Assembly (NCBI GenBank): GCA_018262975.1
Contig: JADFDG010000004.1
Location: 169,961-233,960, forward strand
Reading direction: 5' to 3'
DNA length: 64,000 bases
Origin: Gammaproteobacteria bacterium
GTDB taxonomy: Bacteria; Pseudomonadota; Gammaproteobacteria; Pseudomonadales; JADFDG01
In this document: in pieces, positions 46,452 to 54,301 of the stretch
Layout of the letters: each line of letters begins with the position of its first letter
Position numbering within the stretch: the first letter of the stretch is position 1
Translations under genes and position numbers: made by a program
The notes under the pieces: model-generated
Databases searched by the model: none
The model's input: the letters and a program-made list of their open reading frames with translations, nothing else
What the model was told of the DNA's origin: nothing

Positions 46452-47749
46452 GGTTTTACTCCTGCGTTCTGTTCCGGGCGCGCAATGGCCAGCCCGGTCA
46501 ATGCCTCGATGTCGGCGAGCAACGTGTGATACGTCGCGGCGGCATCGATGGCAGCGGTTTCGGTGTCGATCAGTTCCTGTTGTGCGGAAGCCAGTTCCAG
46601 CCACGAGAATCGCCCGCGCTCAAAGCCGTAGCGGGTCTGCTCCAGTGCCTCATTGGCCAGCGGCAGCGCATCGTCATGCAGGGTCCGCGCTTCTTCGCGC
46701 GCCTGTTGCAGGCTGGCGAGCAATGCCATCAGGCGCAGTTCCGCATCACGTTGCGCGATGACGTTGTCAGCGCGCTGCGCTTCCAGACGCGCTTCGGCAG
46801 CGGCGACACCGCCACGGTTGCGATCAAACAGCGGGATAGGCAGGGAAACACCGAACAGCAACGCGCTGTCACTGGTGTCGGCGAAGTTGCGCATGCCGAC
46901 GCTGGCCGTGATCGGCGGACGGCCCACGGCCTTCGCATGTGCCACCTCCGCCTCGCGCAGGCGCTCGCTGTTGCGCAAGGCCGCATGTACCGGGCTACGC
47001 GCGAGGGCAGTACGCAGTTCGGCTTCATTGAGGGTTGGCGGCAAGGTGAACAACGAGCCCTCGGCACGCGCGAAATCCGCGTCTTCCACACCCCACAGGC
47101 TGGCCAGTTGGCGGCGTGCCAAGGCGAGATCCTGCTCCGCACGCCGGCGCTCGATCTGCGCGCGCTGGTAGGCCATGCGGGCGCGATTACGCTCGGCAAT
47201 CGGGGCACGGGCCGCCGCCGCCAAACGTTCGAGATCCGCACGGGTATTTTCCGCGAGGGTCTCCGCGCGCTGCGCCAGCGCGAGTTTTTCCTGCGCGGTG
47301 ACCACGGCGATGAAACGCCGGGCCGTATCGGCCGCCAGATCCAGCTTCGCCAGCGACTGCGCATCCTGCGTCAGCGACAGGTTGGCCTCGGCCACGGCAA
47401 CCCCGGCACGGCGCGTGCCGCCACCGAAGGTCTGGCTGATGGCGAGCGTGGTTTCAGCGCTGTCGGCACCCGCGTAGGCCCCGGAACCGGCGATGTTCTC
47501 CAGTTCCAGCGACAACTCGGGGTTGGGCATCACACCCGCTTGGTCGCGCTCGGCCATGGCAGCGGACACATACGCGGCCCCGGCCTTGAGGCGCGGGTTG
47601 GCGGCTTCGACGCGGCGCACCGCGTCCATCAGGGTCAGCGACGGCTCGGTCGCCGCCCCCGCTGGCCCGGCAGGGGATTCCGCCAGGGCTTCAACACAAA
47701 CGAACAGGGCGATGGCCAAGGGCCACCGACCGAATGGGGATCGGGACAT
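46448..47749 (-). CDS. czcC: CzcC-type outer-membrane efflux protein
   Basis: This is the outer-membrane channel of the Czc tripartite pump (TolC superfamily). The 433-residue protein has a signal peptide (RWPLAIALFVCVEALA-ES) and two OEP repeats of long helices with beta strands. Features include LTLMDAVRRVEAANPRLKAG, GVMPNPELSLELENIAGSGA and TTLAISQTFGGGTRRAG. The second half has the related NVIAQRDAELRLMALLASLQ. It is translationally coupled to czcB. The order C-B-A is typical of czc operons. Confidence 0.92.
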   Translation of the reverse strand: MSRSPFGRWPLAIALFVCVEALAESPAGPAGAATEPSLTLMDAVRRVEAANPRLKAGAAYVSAAMAERDQAGVMPNPELSLELENIAGSGAYAGADSAETTLAISQTFGGGTRRAGVAVAEANLSLTQDAQSLAKLDLAADTARRFIAVVTAQEKLALAQRAETLAENTRADLERLAAAARAPIAERNRARMAYQRAQIERRRAEQDLALARRQLASLWGVEDADFARAEGSLFTLPPTLNEAELRTALARSPVHAALRNSERLREAEVAHAKAVGRPPITASVGMRNFADTSDSALLFGVSLPIPLFDRNRGGVAAAEARLEAQRADNVIAQRDAELRLMALLASLQQAREEARTLHDDALPLANEALEQTRYGFERGRFSWLELASAQQELIDTETAAIDAAATYHTLLADIEALTGLAIARPEQNAGVKP

Positions 47750-47805
47750 GCTTCCTCCGGAATGACGGCACGCTCCCGTTCAGGGCGCGCAATACCAGGC
47801 GTCGT

Positions 47806-48189
47806 TCAGGAGTGGGCTGGCGGGGCGTGCGCGGGAGGAAGGAGGCGCCAGGCGCGGGATGGCCGGGCGATGGCATGGGCAGGCGCCGGAACAATCTGCG
47901 GGGCCAGAGGCAGGAGCAGCAGGACGACGAATGCCGCCAGCAGGGCCGGCAGCGGGTTGTCGAAATGGGTAGCCGGACGGGTATCGTCCTGGGTCTTGAG
48001 TTCGATCTCGGCATCGCCGGCGACGTGGTGCCCACCGAGGTCAGCATGGTCAACGCTAGCGAGGTGAAAGGCCGACTCCCGCTCACCCGGGTCCAGACAC
48101 AGGTGCATGTGCAACTGGGTCTGCAGGAACTGCACTGCAAGGAAAGTGCAGATCAGCAACAGGATAGGGAGACGGGCATTGGGTCGCAT
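47806..48189 (-). CDS. CzcI-like small membrane-associated protein
   Basis: The 127-residue protein starts with a hydrophobic helix (NARLPILLLICTFLAVQFLQ) that may be a signal or anchor. It continues with a His/Asp-rich stretch (LHMHLCLDPGERESAFHLAS, then VDHADLGGHHVAGDAEIELK) suited to binding metal. A second hydrophobic helix (LPALLAAFVVLLLLPLAPQI) precedes a His/Pro-rich tail. Small proteins of this kind lie before czcC in many czc operons (called czcI), with an ill-defined regulatory role. It is 56 bp before czcC, so it heads the operon. Confidence 0.7.
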   Translation of the reverse strand: MRPNARLPILLLICTFLAVQFLQTQLHMHLCLDPGERESAFHLASVDHADLGGHHVAGDAEIELKTQDDTRPATHFDNPLPALLAAFVVLLLLPLAPQIVPAPAHAIARPSRAWRLLPPAHAPPAHS

Positions 48190-48318
48190 GGGCGCCGTTA
48201 TACCGGAGGCGTCTACAGAGATTCAATGCGCATTAGGTTGCTGCTAGAGCCCGTGGCCGGGTCGAAGAACTGCATGACAGCACGATTATTCAGGGTGGCG
48301 CCCGCCGGCGTTATGTAT

Positions 48319-48346
48319 CGAAAGGTGTGCTCGCAGGCACCTTTCG
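48319..48346. repeat. Inverted repeat near right end of cassette A
   Basis: CGAAAGGTG and CACCTTTCG are perfect 9-bp arms around a 10-base centre. It lies 130 bp before the R2 core and was not noticed at the other boundaries. Confidence 0.5.
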
Positions 48347-48386
48347 GTGGACGCCGCTCTCGAACCCCAGACCTCATTCGCAGCGC

Positions 48387-48555
48387 GCAAAATCGGGGCC
48401 AAATCCGGGGGTAACACGCCATTTCCCGAAACGAAACTCCTTATAAATCAACCGGTTGGAATTCCGACAGGGAGAGGGCCTAGCCACCATGCAAAAAGAC
48501 GCCGCAAGGCGTTGATTCCAAAGACAAAAGCGGCTTCGGCCGCTTTTTGTTTTTC
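48387..48555 (+). repeat. Cassette boundary module R2
   Basis: The right end reads GCAAAATCGGGGCCAAATCC with the AATCAACCGGTTGGAATTCC box. The core GGGCCTAGCCACCA is at 48476-48489. The left end has GCAAAAAGACGCCGCAAGGC and a TTCG hairpin at 48520-48550. It is more diverged from R3/R4 than those are from each other, suggesting an older junction. Confidence 0.85.
48520..48550. terminator. Hairpin terminator in R2
   Basis: AAAGACAAAAGCGGC-TTCG-GCCGCTTTTTGTTTTT retains the R1 stem core with a T-run in the plus direction. Confidence 0.8.
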
Positions 48556-48675
48556 TGCACCATGCAGGCGCAGGTATTTCAGCATCTTCCGGGCAGTCGC
48601 CCGCCCCTTGCGGTAATTGCGGATCTCGGGAATACCCGCCCCCCCCTTGAGCCGGGCGCGCCCCGGGCAGAAGAT

Positions 48676-48689
48676 AGTATTCAATTACT
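48676..48689. promoter_or_regulatory. Possible TetR operator/promoter before cassette B
   Basis: AGTA-TTCAAT-TACT is a short inverted repeat in an AT-rich stretch 19 bp before the tetR start. It may overlap the promoter and bind the TetR protein encoded next. The arms are only 4 bp. Confidence 0.35.
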
Positions 48690-48707
48690 TTCTTTTCGGG
48701 GCTTGCC

Positions 48708-49316
48708 ATGACCTCCCCCTCCAGATACCTCCCCGCCGAGGAACGCCGCACTGCCACGGTCGAGGCCGTGGTGGAACTCGCAGCAACCGGCAACCCCGGC
48801 GACATCACCACGGCAGCCATTGCCCACCATATGAACCTGACCCAGGGGGCGATCTTCCGTCACTTCCCTACCAAGGAAGCCATCTGGCAGGCGGTGATGG
48901 CATGGGTCGCGGAGCGCCTGCTGGAGCGGCTCGACCGAGGAGCGCAGGGCATCGATTCTCCGCTCGCCGCGATGGAGGCGATGTTCATGAGCCACATCGC
49001 GTTCGTCGCCGAGCACCCTGGCGTGCCGCGCATGATGTTCGGCGAGTTGCAGCGCGCTGAGCCCACCCCCGCCAAGCGGATGGTGCAGACGCTCATCCAG
49101 CGCTATGGCGAACGCCTGCAGGCACTGATCGAACGCGGCAAGGTTGCCGGGGAAATCGACGGTACTGTGGATGGTGATGCCGCCGCCATCCTGTTCATCG
49201 GCACGATCCAGGGCCTGGTAATGCAGTCGATGCTGGCCGGCGACGTGGAACGCATCCGGCGCGATGCACCCCGGGCATTCGCCATCTATCGGCGCGGCAT
49301 CGGGAGTTCGCGATGA
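48708..49316 (+). CDS. TetR-family regulator of the cassette B exporter
   Basis: The 202-residue protein has a TetR helix-turn-helix (TAAIAHHMNLTQGAIFRHFP, then TKEAIWQAVMAWVAERLLER) and a helical ligand domain with PKRMVQTLIQRYGERLQALI-type sequence. It is the first gene of cassette B, and its stop overlaps the adaptor gene (ATGA), so it is in the same operon. This layout is typical of autoregulated efflux operons. The inducer is unknown. Confidence 0.9.
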   Translation: MTSPSRYLPAEERRTATVEAVVELAATGNPGDITTAAIAHHMNLTQGAIFRHFPTKEAIWQAVMAWVAERLLERLDRGAQGIDSPLAAMEAMFMSHIAFVAEHPGVPRMMFGELQRAEPTPAKRMVQTLIQRYGERLQALIERGKVAGEIDGTVDGDAAAILFIGTIQGLVMQSMLAGDVERIRRDAPRAFAIYRRGIGSSR

Positions 49317-50464
49317 AGACCCTGCCGCTGCAACGCCGCACCCTCGCGCTACTCGCCTTCCTGGTGCCGCTGTTCGCACTGTTTGTCTATGTCGCACTGC
49401 GCTCCGGACCACTGGCACCGGTGGCCGTCACCACGCAAACCGTGGAAGCGAAGGCACTCACGCCGTCGTTGTTCGGCATCGGCACCGTCGAGGCGCGCTA
49501 CACCCACAAAGTCGGACCGACCTCCGCCGGGCGCTTGAAATCACTCATGGTGCAGGTTGGCGAACGGGTGAAAGCCGGGCAAGTACTCGGTGTGATGGAA
49601 CCCATCGACCTGAACGCCAGGGTCAACAGCCAGCAGGCAGCCCTGCAACGCGCCGAAGCCGCGCTGAAGGAAGTCGATGCGCGGGCCCAGTTCGCACGCA
49701 CACAGGCGACACGTTACGAACAGCTCGCCGCCGCGAAACTCGTCAGTGACGAACTGGCCAGCACAAAGCGCCAGGAACGGCAGATTGCCGACGCGGCGCT
49801 GGACGGTGCCCGCGAAGAATTGCGGCGCGTGAAGTCTGAGCTCACGGCCACCGTCGCGCAACAACGTAACCTCACGCTGGTCGCACCAGTGAACGCCCTG
49901 GTGACTGTGCGTCATGTCGATCCCGGGACGACGGTAGTCGCCGGACAAGCGGTCATCGAACTGATCGACCCCGGAAGCCTCTGGATCAACGCCCGCCTCG
50001 ATCAGGCCAGTGCCACCGGTCTCGCCGCAGGGCTGCCGGCACGCATCGTGCTGCGCTCACGCACTGGCAGCACGTTTGCCGGCCACGTGTTGCGCATCGA
50101 GCCGATGGCGGACGCGGTCACCGAGGAAATCCTCGCCAAGGTTGTCTTCGACACGCTGCCGGACCCGCTGCCACCCGTGGGCGAACTCGCGGAAGTCACG
50201 ATGGACCTGCCCGCCGTTGCTGCCGCCCCCGTGATCCGCAACGCCGCCATCCATCGCGTGGGCGACAAGACCGGCGTGTGGAAACTCGTGGATGCGCTCG
50301 CCGTGTTCACGCCGGTGAAGACTGGCGCCGCGGATCTCGACGGCAACGTGCAGGTAACACAGGGCCTCGCACCCGGCGACGTCATCGTCCTCTACAGCGA
50401 AAAGCCGCTGTCCGCGGCTCACCGCATTCGCATCGTCGATCGCATTCCCGGCACAGCGCCATGA
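49313..50464 (+). CDS. HlyD/DevB-type periplasmic adaptor subunit
   Basis: The 383-residue membrane fusion protein begins with one membrane helix (RTLALLAFLVPLFALFVYVA). A lipoyl domain follows (RYTHKVGPTSAGRLKSLMVQ, then VGERVKAGQVLGVMEPIDLN) and a long coiled-coil hairpin with AQFARTQATRYEQLAAAKLV. The beta-barrel part includes GTTVVAGQAVIELIDPGSLW. With the next two genes it matches the DevB-DevC-DevA arrangement, an ABC exporter with adaptor. An outer-membrane channel is not encoded nearby. Confidence 0.88.
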   Translation: MKTLPLQRRTLALLAFLVPLFALFVYVALRSGPLAPVAVTTQTVEAKALTPSLFGIGTVEARYTHKVGPTSAGRLKSLMVQVGERVKAGQVLGVMEPIDLNARVNSQQAALQRAEAALKEVDARAQFARTQATRYEQLAAAKLVSDELASTKRQERQIADAALDGAREELRRVKSELTATVAQQRNLTLVAPVNALVTVRHVDPGTTVVAGQAVIELIDPGSLWINARLDQASATGLAAGLPARIVLRSRTGSTFAGHVLRIEPMADAVTEEILAKVVFDTLPDPLPPVGELAEVTMDLPAVAAAPVIRNAAIHRVGDKTGVWKLVDALAVFTPVKTGAADLDGNVQVTQGLAPGDVIVLYSEKPLSAAHRIRIVDRIPGTAP

Positions 50465-51663
50465 TCAGCCTCGCCGGCCGCGACATCCTCCATGCCTGGG
50501 GAAAATTCGTCTTCACGGGCATCGGCCTGGGCCTGCTGATCGGCGTGACGCTGATCATGGCCGGTGTCTACCGCGGCATGGTCGACGACGGCAAGGCACT
50601 GCTCGACAACAGCGGCGCAGACCTGTGGGTCGTGCAACAGGATACGCTCGGCCCCTACGCCGAATCCTCCAGCCTCTACGACGATGTCTACCGCAGCCTT
50701 CTCGCAATGCCCGGCATCGCGCAGGCCGCCAACGTCACCTACCTCACCATGCAGGTGCGCCGCGGCGACACCGACGTACGCGCGATGGTGGTCGGCATCG
50801 TGGCCGGCCCCCCGGGCACGCTGGGCTGGCCACCGCACCTCGTCGCCGGGCGGCAGATCACGCGGGGTCACTACGAGGCGGTGGCGGACATCGCCACCGG
50901 CGCGCACCTCGGCGACCGGTTGACCATCCGGCGCAATCAATACACGGTGGTCGGACTCACACGGCGGATGGTGTCCTCCGGTGGCGATCCGATGATTTTC
51001 GTGCCACTGCGCGACGCGCAGGACGCGCAGTTCCTGAAGGACAACGACGCCATCCTGCAGGGCCGGCGACGCACCGAAGCCAACCCCGCGTTCAACCGGC
51101 CGGGCGTGCCGGACCTGGTCGATGCGACTATCCGTGCGCAGGGCAGCAACCGGTTCGTCAACGCAGTGCTCGTCCGTCTGGAACCCGGCAGCGATCCCGA
51201 CGCGGTCGCCACCGACATCCGCCGCTGGAAAAAACTCACCGCCTACACGCGTCCGGCCATGGAGCGCATCCTCGTCGGCAAGCTGATCGCCACGTCGGCA
51301 AAGCAGATCGGCATGTTCCTCGCCATCCTTTCACTGGTCAGTGCGGCCATCGTCGCATTCATCATCTACACCCTGACCATGGACAGGATCCGCGAAATCG
51401 CCGTGCTCAAGCTGATCGGCACGCGCAACACCACCATCGCCGGAATGATCCTGCAGCAGGCGCTGGCGCTGGGTGCAATCGGCTTCGTGGTCGGCAAGAT
51501 CAGCGCGACGTTCTCCGCGCCGCTGTTCCCGAAATACGTGCTGCTCATGCCGCAGGACTCGATCGCCGGCTTCGGCGCGGTGATGGTGATCTGCGTGCTG
51601 GCCAGCCTGGTGGCAATCCGCGTCGCACTGAAGGTCGACCCGGCCGAAGCGATCGGGGGCTGA
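50461..51663 (+). CDS. ABC transporter permease, FtsX/MacB/DevC type
   Basis: The 400-residue protein begins MISLAGRDILHAWGKFVFTG, with one N-terminal membrane helix (GIGLGLLIGVTLIMAGVYRG). A large periplasmic domain of about 220 residues follows (LLDNSGADLWVVQQDTLGPY onward), then three C-terminal helices. The FtsX-domain signature is TLTMDRIREIAVLKLIGTRN with the coupling region. This is the FtsX/MacB topology, used for mechanotransmission rather than classical transport. It overlaps the adaptor stop by four bases. Confidence 0.9.
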   Translation: MISLAGRDILHAWGKFVFTGIGLGLLIGVTLIMAGVYRGMVDDGKALLDNSGADLWVVQQDTLGPYAESSSLYDDVYRSLLAMPGIAQAANVTYLTMQVRRGDTDVRAMVVGIVAGPPGTLGWPPHLVAGRQITRGHYEAVADIATGAHLGDRLTIRRNQYTVVGLTRRMVSSGGDPMIFVPLRDAQDAQFLKDNDAILQGRRRTEANPAFNRPGVPDLVDATIRAQGSNRFVNAVLVRLEPGSDPDAVATDIRRWKKLTAYTRPAMERILVGKLIATSAKQIGMFLAILSLVSAAIVAFIIYTLTMDRIREIAVLKLIGTRNTTIAGMILQQALALGAIGFVVGKISATFSAPLFPKYVLLMPQDSIAGFGAVMVICVLASLVAIRVALKVDPAEAIGG

Positions 51664-51664
51664 G

Positions 51665-52375
51665 ATGGCAGGCAATGGCATCCGCATCGAGGGCCTGAAG
51701 AAGCGCTATGGCGCGGGCGACACCGCCGTCGATGCACTGAAAGGCGTGGACATGCAGGTGGCGCCGGGCGAGGTGGTCGGTCTGATCGGTCCTTCCGGCT
51801 CCGGCAAGAGCACGCTGCTCAAATGCCTGGGCGCGGTGATCGACCCGACCGCGGGCCGCATGCAGCTTGGCGACGATCTGATCTACGACAACGACTGGAA
51901 AGTGCGCGACCTGCGGGCGCTGCGCCGCGACAAGATCGGTTTCGTGTTCCAGGCGCCCTACCTGATCCCGTTTCTTGACGTGACCGACAACGTCGCATTG
52001 CTGCCGATGCTGGCAGGCGTACCCAATCGCGAGGCGCGGGCACGTGCGCTGGATCTGCTAACCGCGCTCGACGTGCAGCACCGCGCCCGCGCCATGCCTT
52101 CGCAACTGTCGGGTGGCGAGCAGCAGCGCGTCGCGATCGCGCGCGGCCTCGTCAACAGGCCACCGGTGATCCTCGCCGACGAGCCGACCGCGCCGCTCGA
52201 CAGTGAACGCGCGCTATCGGTGATACGCATCCTGAACGACATGGCCAGACGGTACGACACGGCGATCATCGTCGTCACCCACGACGAGAAGATCATTCCG
52301 ACGTTCAGGCGCATCTACCACATCCGGGACGGGTTGACTCATGAGGAACAAGGTGAAGGCCGTGAGATTGGCTGA
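51665..52375 (+). CDS. ABC transporter ATP-binding protein, DevA/LolD type
   Basis: The 236-residue ATPase has Walker A GPSGSGKST, the Q-loop region KIGFVFQAPYLIPFL, signature LSGGEQQRVAIARGL, and Walker B VILADEPTAPLDSE followed by the H-loop VVTHDEK. In this family the D-loop segment is often PTGNLD; here PTAPLDSE is a variant. It starts one base after the permease stop and shares 35 bases with the following cytochrome gene. The exported substrate is unknown. Confidence 0.93.
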   Translation: MAGNGIRIEGLKKRYGAGDTAVDALKGVDMQVAPGEVVGLIGPSGSGKSTLLKCLGAVIDPTAGRMQLGDDLIYDNDWKVRDLRALRRDKIGFVFQAPYLIPFLDVTDNVALLPMLAGVPNREARARALDLLTALDVQHRARAMPSQLSGGEQQRVAIARGLVNRPPVILADEPTAPLDSERALSVIRILNDMARRYDTAIIVVTHDEKIIPTFRRIYHIRDGLTHEEQGEGREIG

Positions 52376-52868
52376 TGGTGCTGAACGCTATCAACAACAC
52401 GCTGGCGGGCAGTGCAAGACGCGCGGCAATGCATGGGCTTGGGCCATCCTGATCATGCTACTCAGCAACATCAGCATCGACGCATACGCCGCCCCCGCAA
52501 CAGACAAGGAACCATTGCAACTCCGACAGATCATGCGCGACCTTGGCAAGAACATGCAGGCCGCCACGGACTCAATATCGCACGAGGACTGGGCCCGCGT
52601 GGCGGCCATCGCACGCGCCATCGCGGATCATCCGCAACCCCCGATAAGCGAAAAACTGCGTATCCTCGCGTATATCGGTAGCAACGTGCCGCGCTTCCGC
52701 GCATTCGACGGACAGACACACGATGCGGCTAACAGCATGGCGAATGCCGCCGCGCGGAAGGATGGTGCTGGCGTGATCGCCGCATTTGCGGATATCCAGT
52801 CAGGTTGCCTGGCGTGCCACCAGACATTCCGGAAAGCGTTCGTCGAGCACTTCTACGGTTCGCCGTGA
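52341..52868 (+). CDS. Small exported c-type cytochrome (cytochrome c'-like)
   Basis: The 175-residue protein has an N-terminal membrane/signal region (GNAWAWAILIMLLSNISIDA, then YA-AP) and a four-helix-bundle-like body with LRQIMRDLGKNMQAATDSIS. A single heme motif lies near the C-terminus: SGCLACHQTFRKAFVEHF. A C-terminal CXXCH with helical fold is the cytochrome c' / c556 pattern. It overlaps the ATPase gene by 35 bases, an unusual long overlap, so it is co-translated with the exporter. Whether it acts with the exporter is unknown. Confidence 0.75.
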   Translation: MRNKVKAVRLADGAERYQQHAGGQCKTRGNAWAWAILIMLLSNISIDAYAAPATDKEPLQLRQIMRDLGKNMQAATDSISHEDWARVAAIARAIADHPQPPISEKLRILAYIGSNVPRFRAFDGQTHDAANSMANAAARKDGAGVIAAFADIQSGCLACHQTFRKAFVEHFYGSP

Positions 52869-52962
52869 CGACGTCCCGAAGCAGGCAGGACGCCCCCACA
52901 CACCCCGCCGCCAGCTGCCCGGCCGCCTTGCCAATTTTTGCCATCCCCGGCAGACTCACTCC

Positions 52963-53208
52963 ATGAGCACCATGAACATCTCCCTCCCCGACAGCCTGAA
53001 GTCCTTCGTGGACGACCAGGTCCGGTCCGGCGGCTACGGCACCAGCAGCGAGTACGTTCGCGAACTGATCCGCAAGGACCAGGACCGCCTGAAGCTGCGC
53101 GAGTTGCTGCTCGCGGGCGCCGCCTCCGCTCCTGCCGCTGCGGCTGACGGGGCTTACTTCCAGAAGTTGCGCGACCGGGTCCGCCCGCCCGCGAAGAAGC
53201 GTCGGTGA
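52963..53208 (+). CDS. parD: ParD-family antitoxin (copy 1)
   Basis: The 81-residue protein has an N-terminal ribbon-helix-helix (MNISLPDSLKSFVDDQVRSG, then GYGTSSEYVRELIRKDQDRL), the classical type II ParD/CopG fold, and a disordered C-terminus that binds the toxin (PAAAADGAYFQKLRDRVRPP). The ATG at 52963 is chosen because it matches copy 2 and the family. It overlaps parE by four bases (GTGA). ParD neutralises ParE and represses the operon. It sits at the right end of cassette B. Confidence 0.93.
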   Translation: MSTMNISLPDSLKSFVDDQVRSGGYGTSSEYVRELIRKDQDRLKLRELLLAGAASAPAAAADGAYFQKLRDRVRPPAKKRR

Positions 53209-53534
53209 CCCACAAACCGGTCATCCCCCGGGAACTTGCCAACCGGGAGGTGGATGACGCCATCGCGTGGTACCTGAACGAGGGGGCCGACCAGGCCGCC
53301 CTCGACTTCATCGCGGCGCTGGAAAAGGCCTACGGGCATATCAGCCGCCACCCTGCGAGCGGCTCGAGCCGTTATGCGCACGAATTGAACCTGCCGGGCC
53401 TGCGCAGTTGGCCGTTGGCGAAGTTTCCCTACCTGGTTTTCTACGTCGAGCACACCGACCACGTTGATGTGTGGCGCGTGCTGCATGCCGAGCGAGACAT
53501 TCCGGCGTGGATGAAGGAATCCGGCGTCGAGTGA
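53205..53534 (+). CDS. parE: ParE-family toxin (copy 1)
   Basis: The 109-residue protein starts at GTG 53205. It has the RelE/ParE fold: VIPRELANREVDDAIAWYLN, ALDFIAALEKAYGHISRHPA, LRSWPLAKFPYLVFYVEHTD, then HVDVWRVLHAERDIPAWM. ParE toxins typically inhibit gyrase. It ends 175 bases before the R3 core, with only the conserved right end between. The last ~80 residues are identical to copy 2 (56921), while the first ~27 differ at several positions. Confidence 0.93.
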   Translation: MTHKPVIPRELANREVDDAIAWYLNEGADQAALDFIAALEKAYGHISRHPASGSSRYAHELNLPGLRSWPLAKFPYLVFYVEHTDHVDVWRVLHAERDIPAWMKESGVE

Positions 53535-53619
53535 CGCGCGACGCCGCGATTTGAGCTGCAACAAGTTGTGAGCAAAACAGGGGCTGCCCCACTCACACCC
53601 AGGACCCGTTTTGCAGCGA

Positions 53620-53803
53620 GCAAAACCGGGGACGAATCCGGGGGTAACTGGTCACTTTCCGCAGTGGAAATCCTTATATTTCAATAGGTTGGAACTCTGA
53701 CAGGGAGAGGGCCTAGCCACCATGCAAAAAGACGTCGCAAGGCGTTGTTTTTAAAGACAAAAGCGGCTTCGGCCGCTTTTTGTTTTTCTGCGCAATTGAC
53801 GTT
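53620..53803 (+). repeat. Cassette boundary module R3
   Basis: The right end (53620-53708, GCAAAACCGGGGACGAATCC onward) is identical by eye to R4. The core is at 53709-53722. The left end (53723-53803) has GCAAAAAGACGTCGCAAGGC, a TTCG hairpin and GCAATTGACGT, matching R1. It therefore joins the R4-type right end to the R1-type left end, as expected of a cassette junction. Confidence 0.88.
53753..53786. terminator. Hairpin terminator in R3
   Basis: AAAGACAAAAGCGGC-TTCG-GCCGCTTTTTGTTTTT, with the same stem core as in R1 and R2. Confidence 0.8.
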
Positions 53804-53946
53804 CATTTTTCGTCGGTTTTCTGACGTCGCGAGGGCTGAATTTTCAGCACTCACAATGGCCCCAAACGACCGGCGCCACTGACACCGCCCGTGACGCCAA
53901 GGCAGCCGCGCGCTGCGCTCGCCAATTCACCGATCCCGCGTCGCCT

Positions 53947-54297
53947 TCAAAGCAGCTCGACACCAAACGGCCTGACCGCCAGCGCAAACAGCCAGAAGCA
54001 AAGCACCGTGATCAGCGCGCTGGCCAGCAACGCCGGCCAGAAACCAAAGCGGGCGAGCAGCCACGGAAATGCCAGGAACATCGACAGGGTCGGCAACACG
54101 TACCAGAACGTGTACCAGGCGTGGTTGGCGAGCTTCTCGGTTGGCTGCTTCTCGACGTACAGCCATATCAGCGTCAGAACAGTCACCAACGGCAGCGCGG
54201 CGACCAGCGCGCCCAACTTGTCGTGGCGCTTTGCGAACTCCGAGACCAGCACGACTACGCCGGCAGTCACCAGGTATTTCGTCAGCAGCCACGCCAT
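53947..54297 (-). CDS. DUF3147 family membrane protein
   Basis: The 116-residue protein has about four membrane helices (MAWLLTKYLVTAGVVVLVSE; LGALVAALPLVTVLTLIWLY; FWYVLPTLSMFLAFPWLLAR; LLASALITVLCFWLFALAVR). The EFAKRHDKLGALVAALP segment is typical of DUF3147. Its function is unknown. It is the last gene of the minus-strand hupE operon, four bases from the anchor gene's stop. Confidence 0.8.
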   Translation of the reverse strand: MAWLLTKYLVTAGVVVLVSEFAKRHDKLGALVAALPLVTVLTLIWLYVEKQPTEKLANHAWYTFWYVLPTLSMFLAFPWLLARFGFWPALLASALITVLCFWLFALAVRPFGVELL

Positions 54298-54301
54298 GGC
54301 T

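Larger units (their letters stand above)
35838..48489 (+). mobile_element. Cassette A: Pb/Cd/Zn resistance cassette between R1 and R2 cores
   Basis: The 12.6-kb segment is bounded by the two direct GGGCCTAGCCACCA cores. It carries a P1B ATPase, a Met-rich protein, a PbrT-like permease with divergent MerR regulator, and a DUF3703-ynfA-czcABC-czcI-like operon. No recombinase, replication or transfer gene is present, so any mobility must be supplied in trans. Confidence 0.65.
48190..48707. other. Non-coding stretch holding boundary R2
   Basis: This 518-bp gap holds an inverted repeat (48319-48346), boundary R2 (48387-48555) and ~150 bp of cassette B left arm with the tetR promoter. A 78-codon minus-strand opening (48448-48684) runs through the terminator and is not accepted as a gene. 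Confidence 0.7.
48476..53722 (+). mobile_element. Cassette B: exporter plus parDE cassette between R2 and R3 cores
   Basis: The 5.2-kb segment between two direct cores carries TetR, HlyD-type adaptor, ABC permease, ABC ATPase, c-type cytochrome and parDE, all on the plus strand. The toxin-antitoxin pair directly abuts the right boundary. No recombinase is present. Confidence 0.65.
53535..53946. other. Non-coding stretch holding boundary R3
   Basis: This 412-bp gap holds the parE-to-core arm, boundary R3 and the left arm of cassette C. Nothing else was recognised apart from a small hairpin, GCTGAA-TT-TTCAGC, at 53835-53848. Confidence 0.7.

Noticed and set aside
48448-48684. 78-codon minus-strand opening in R2
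   Set aside because: It runs through the conserved terminator and core of R2, and its frame is not open in R1 or R3.
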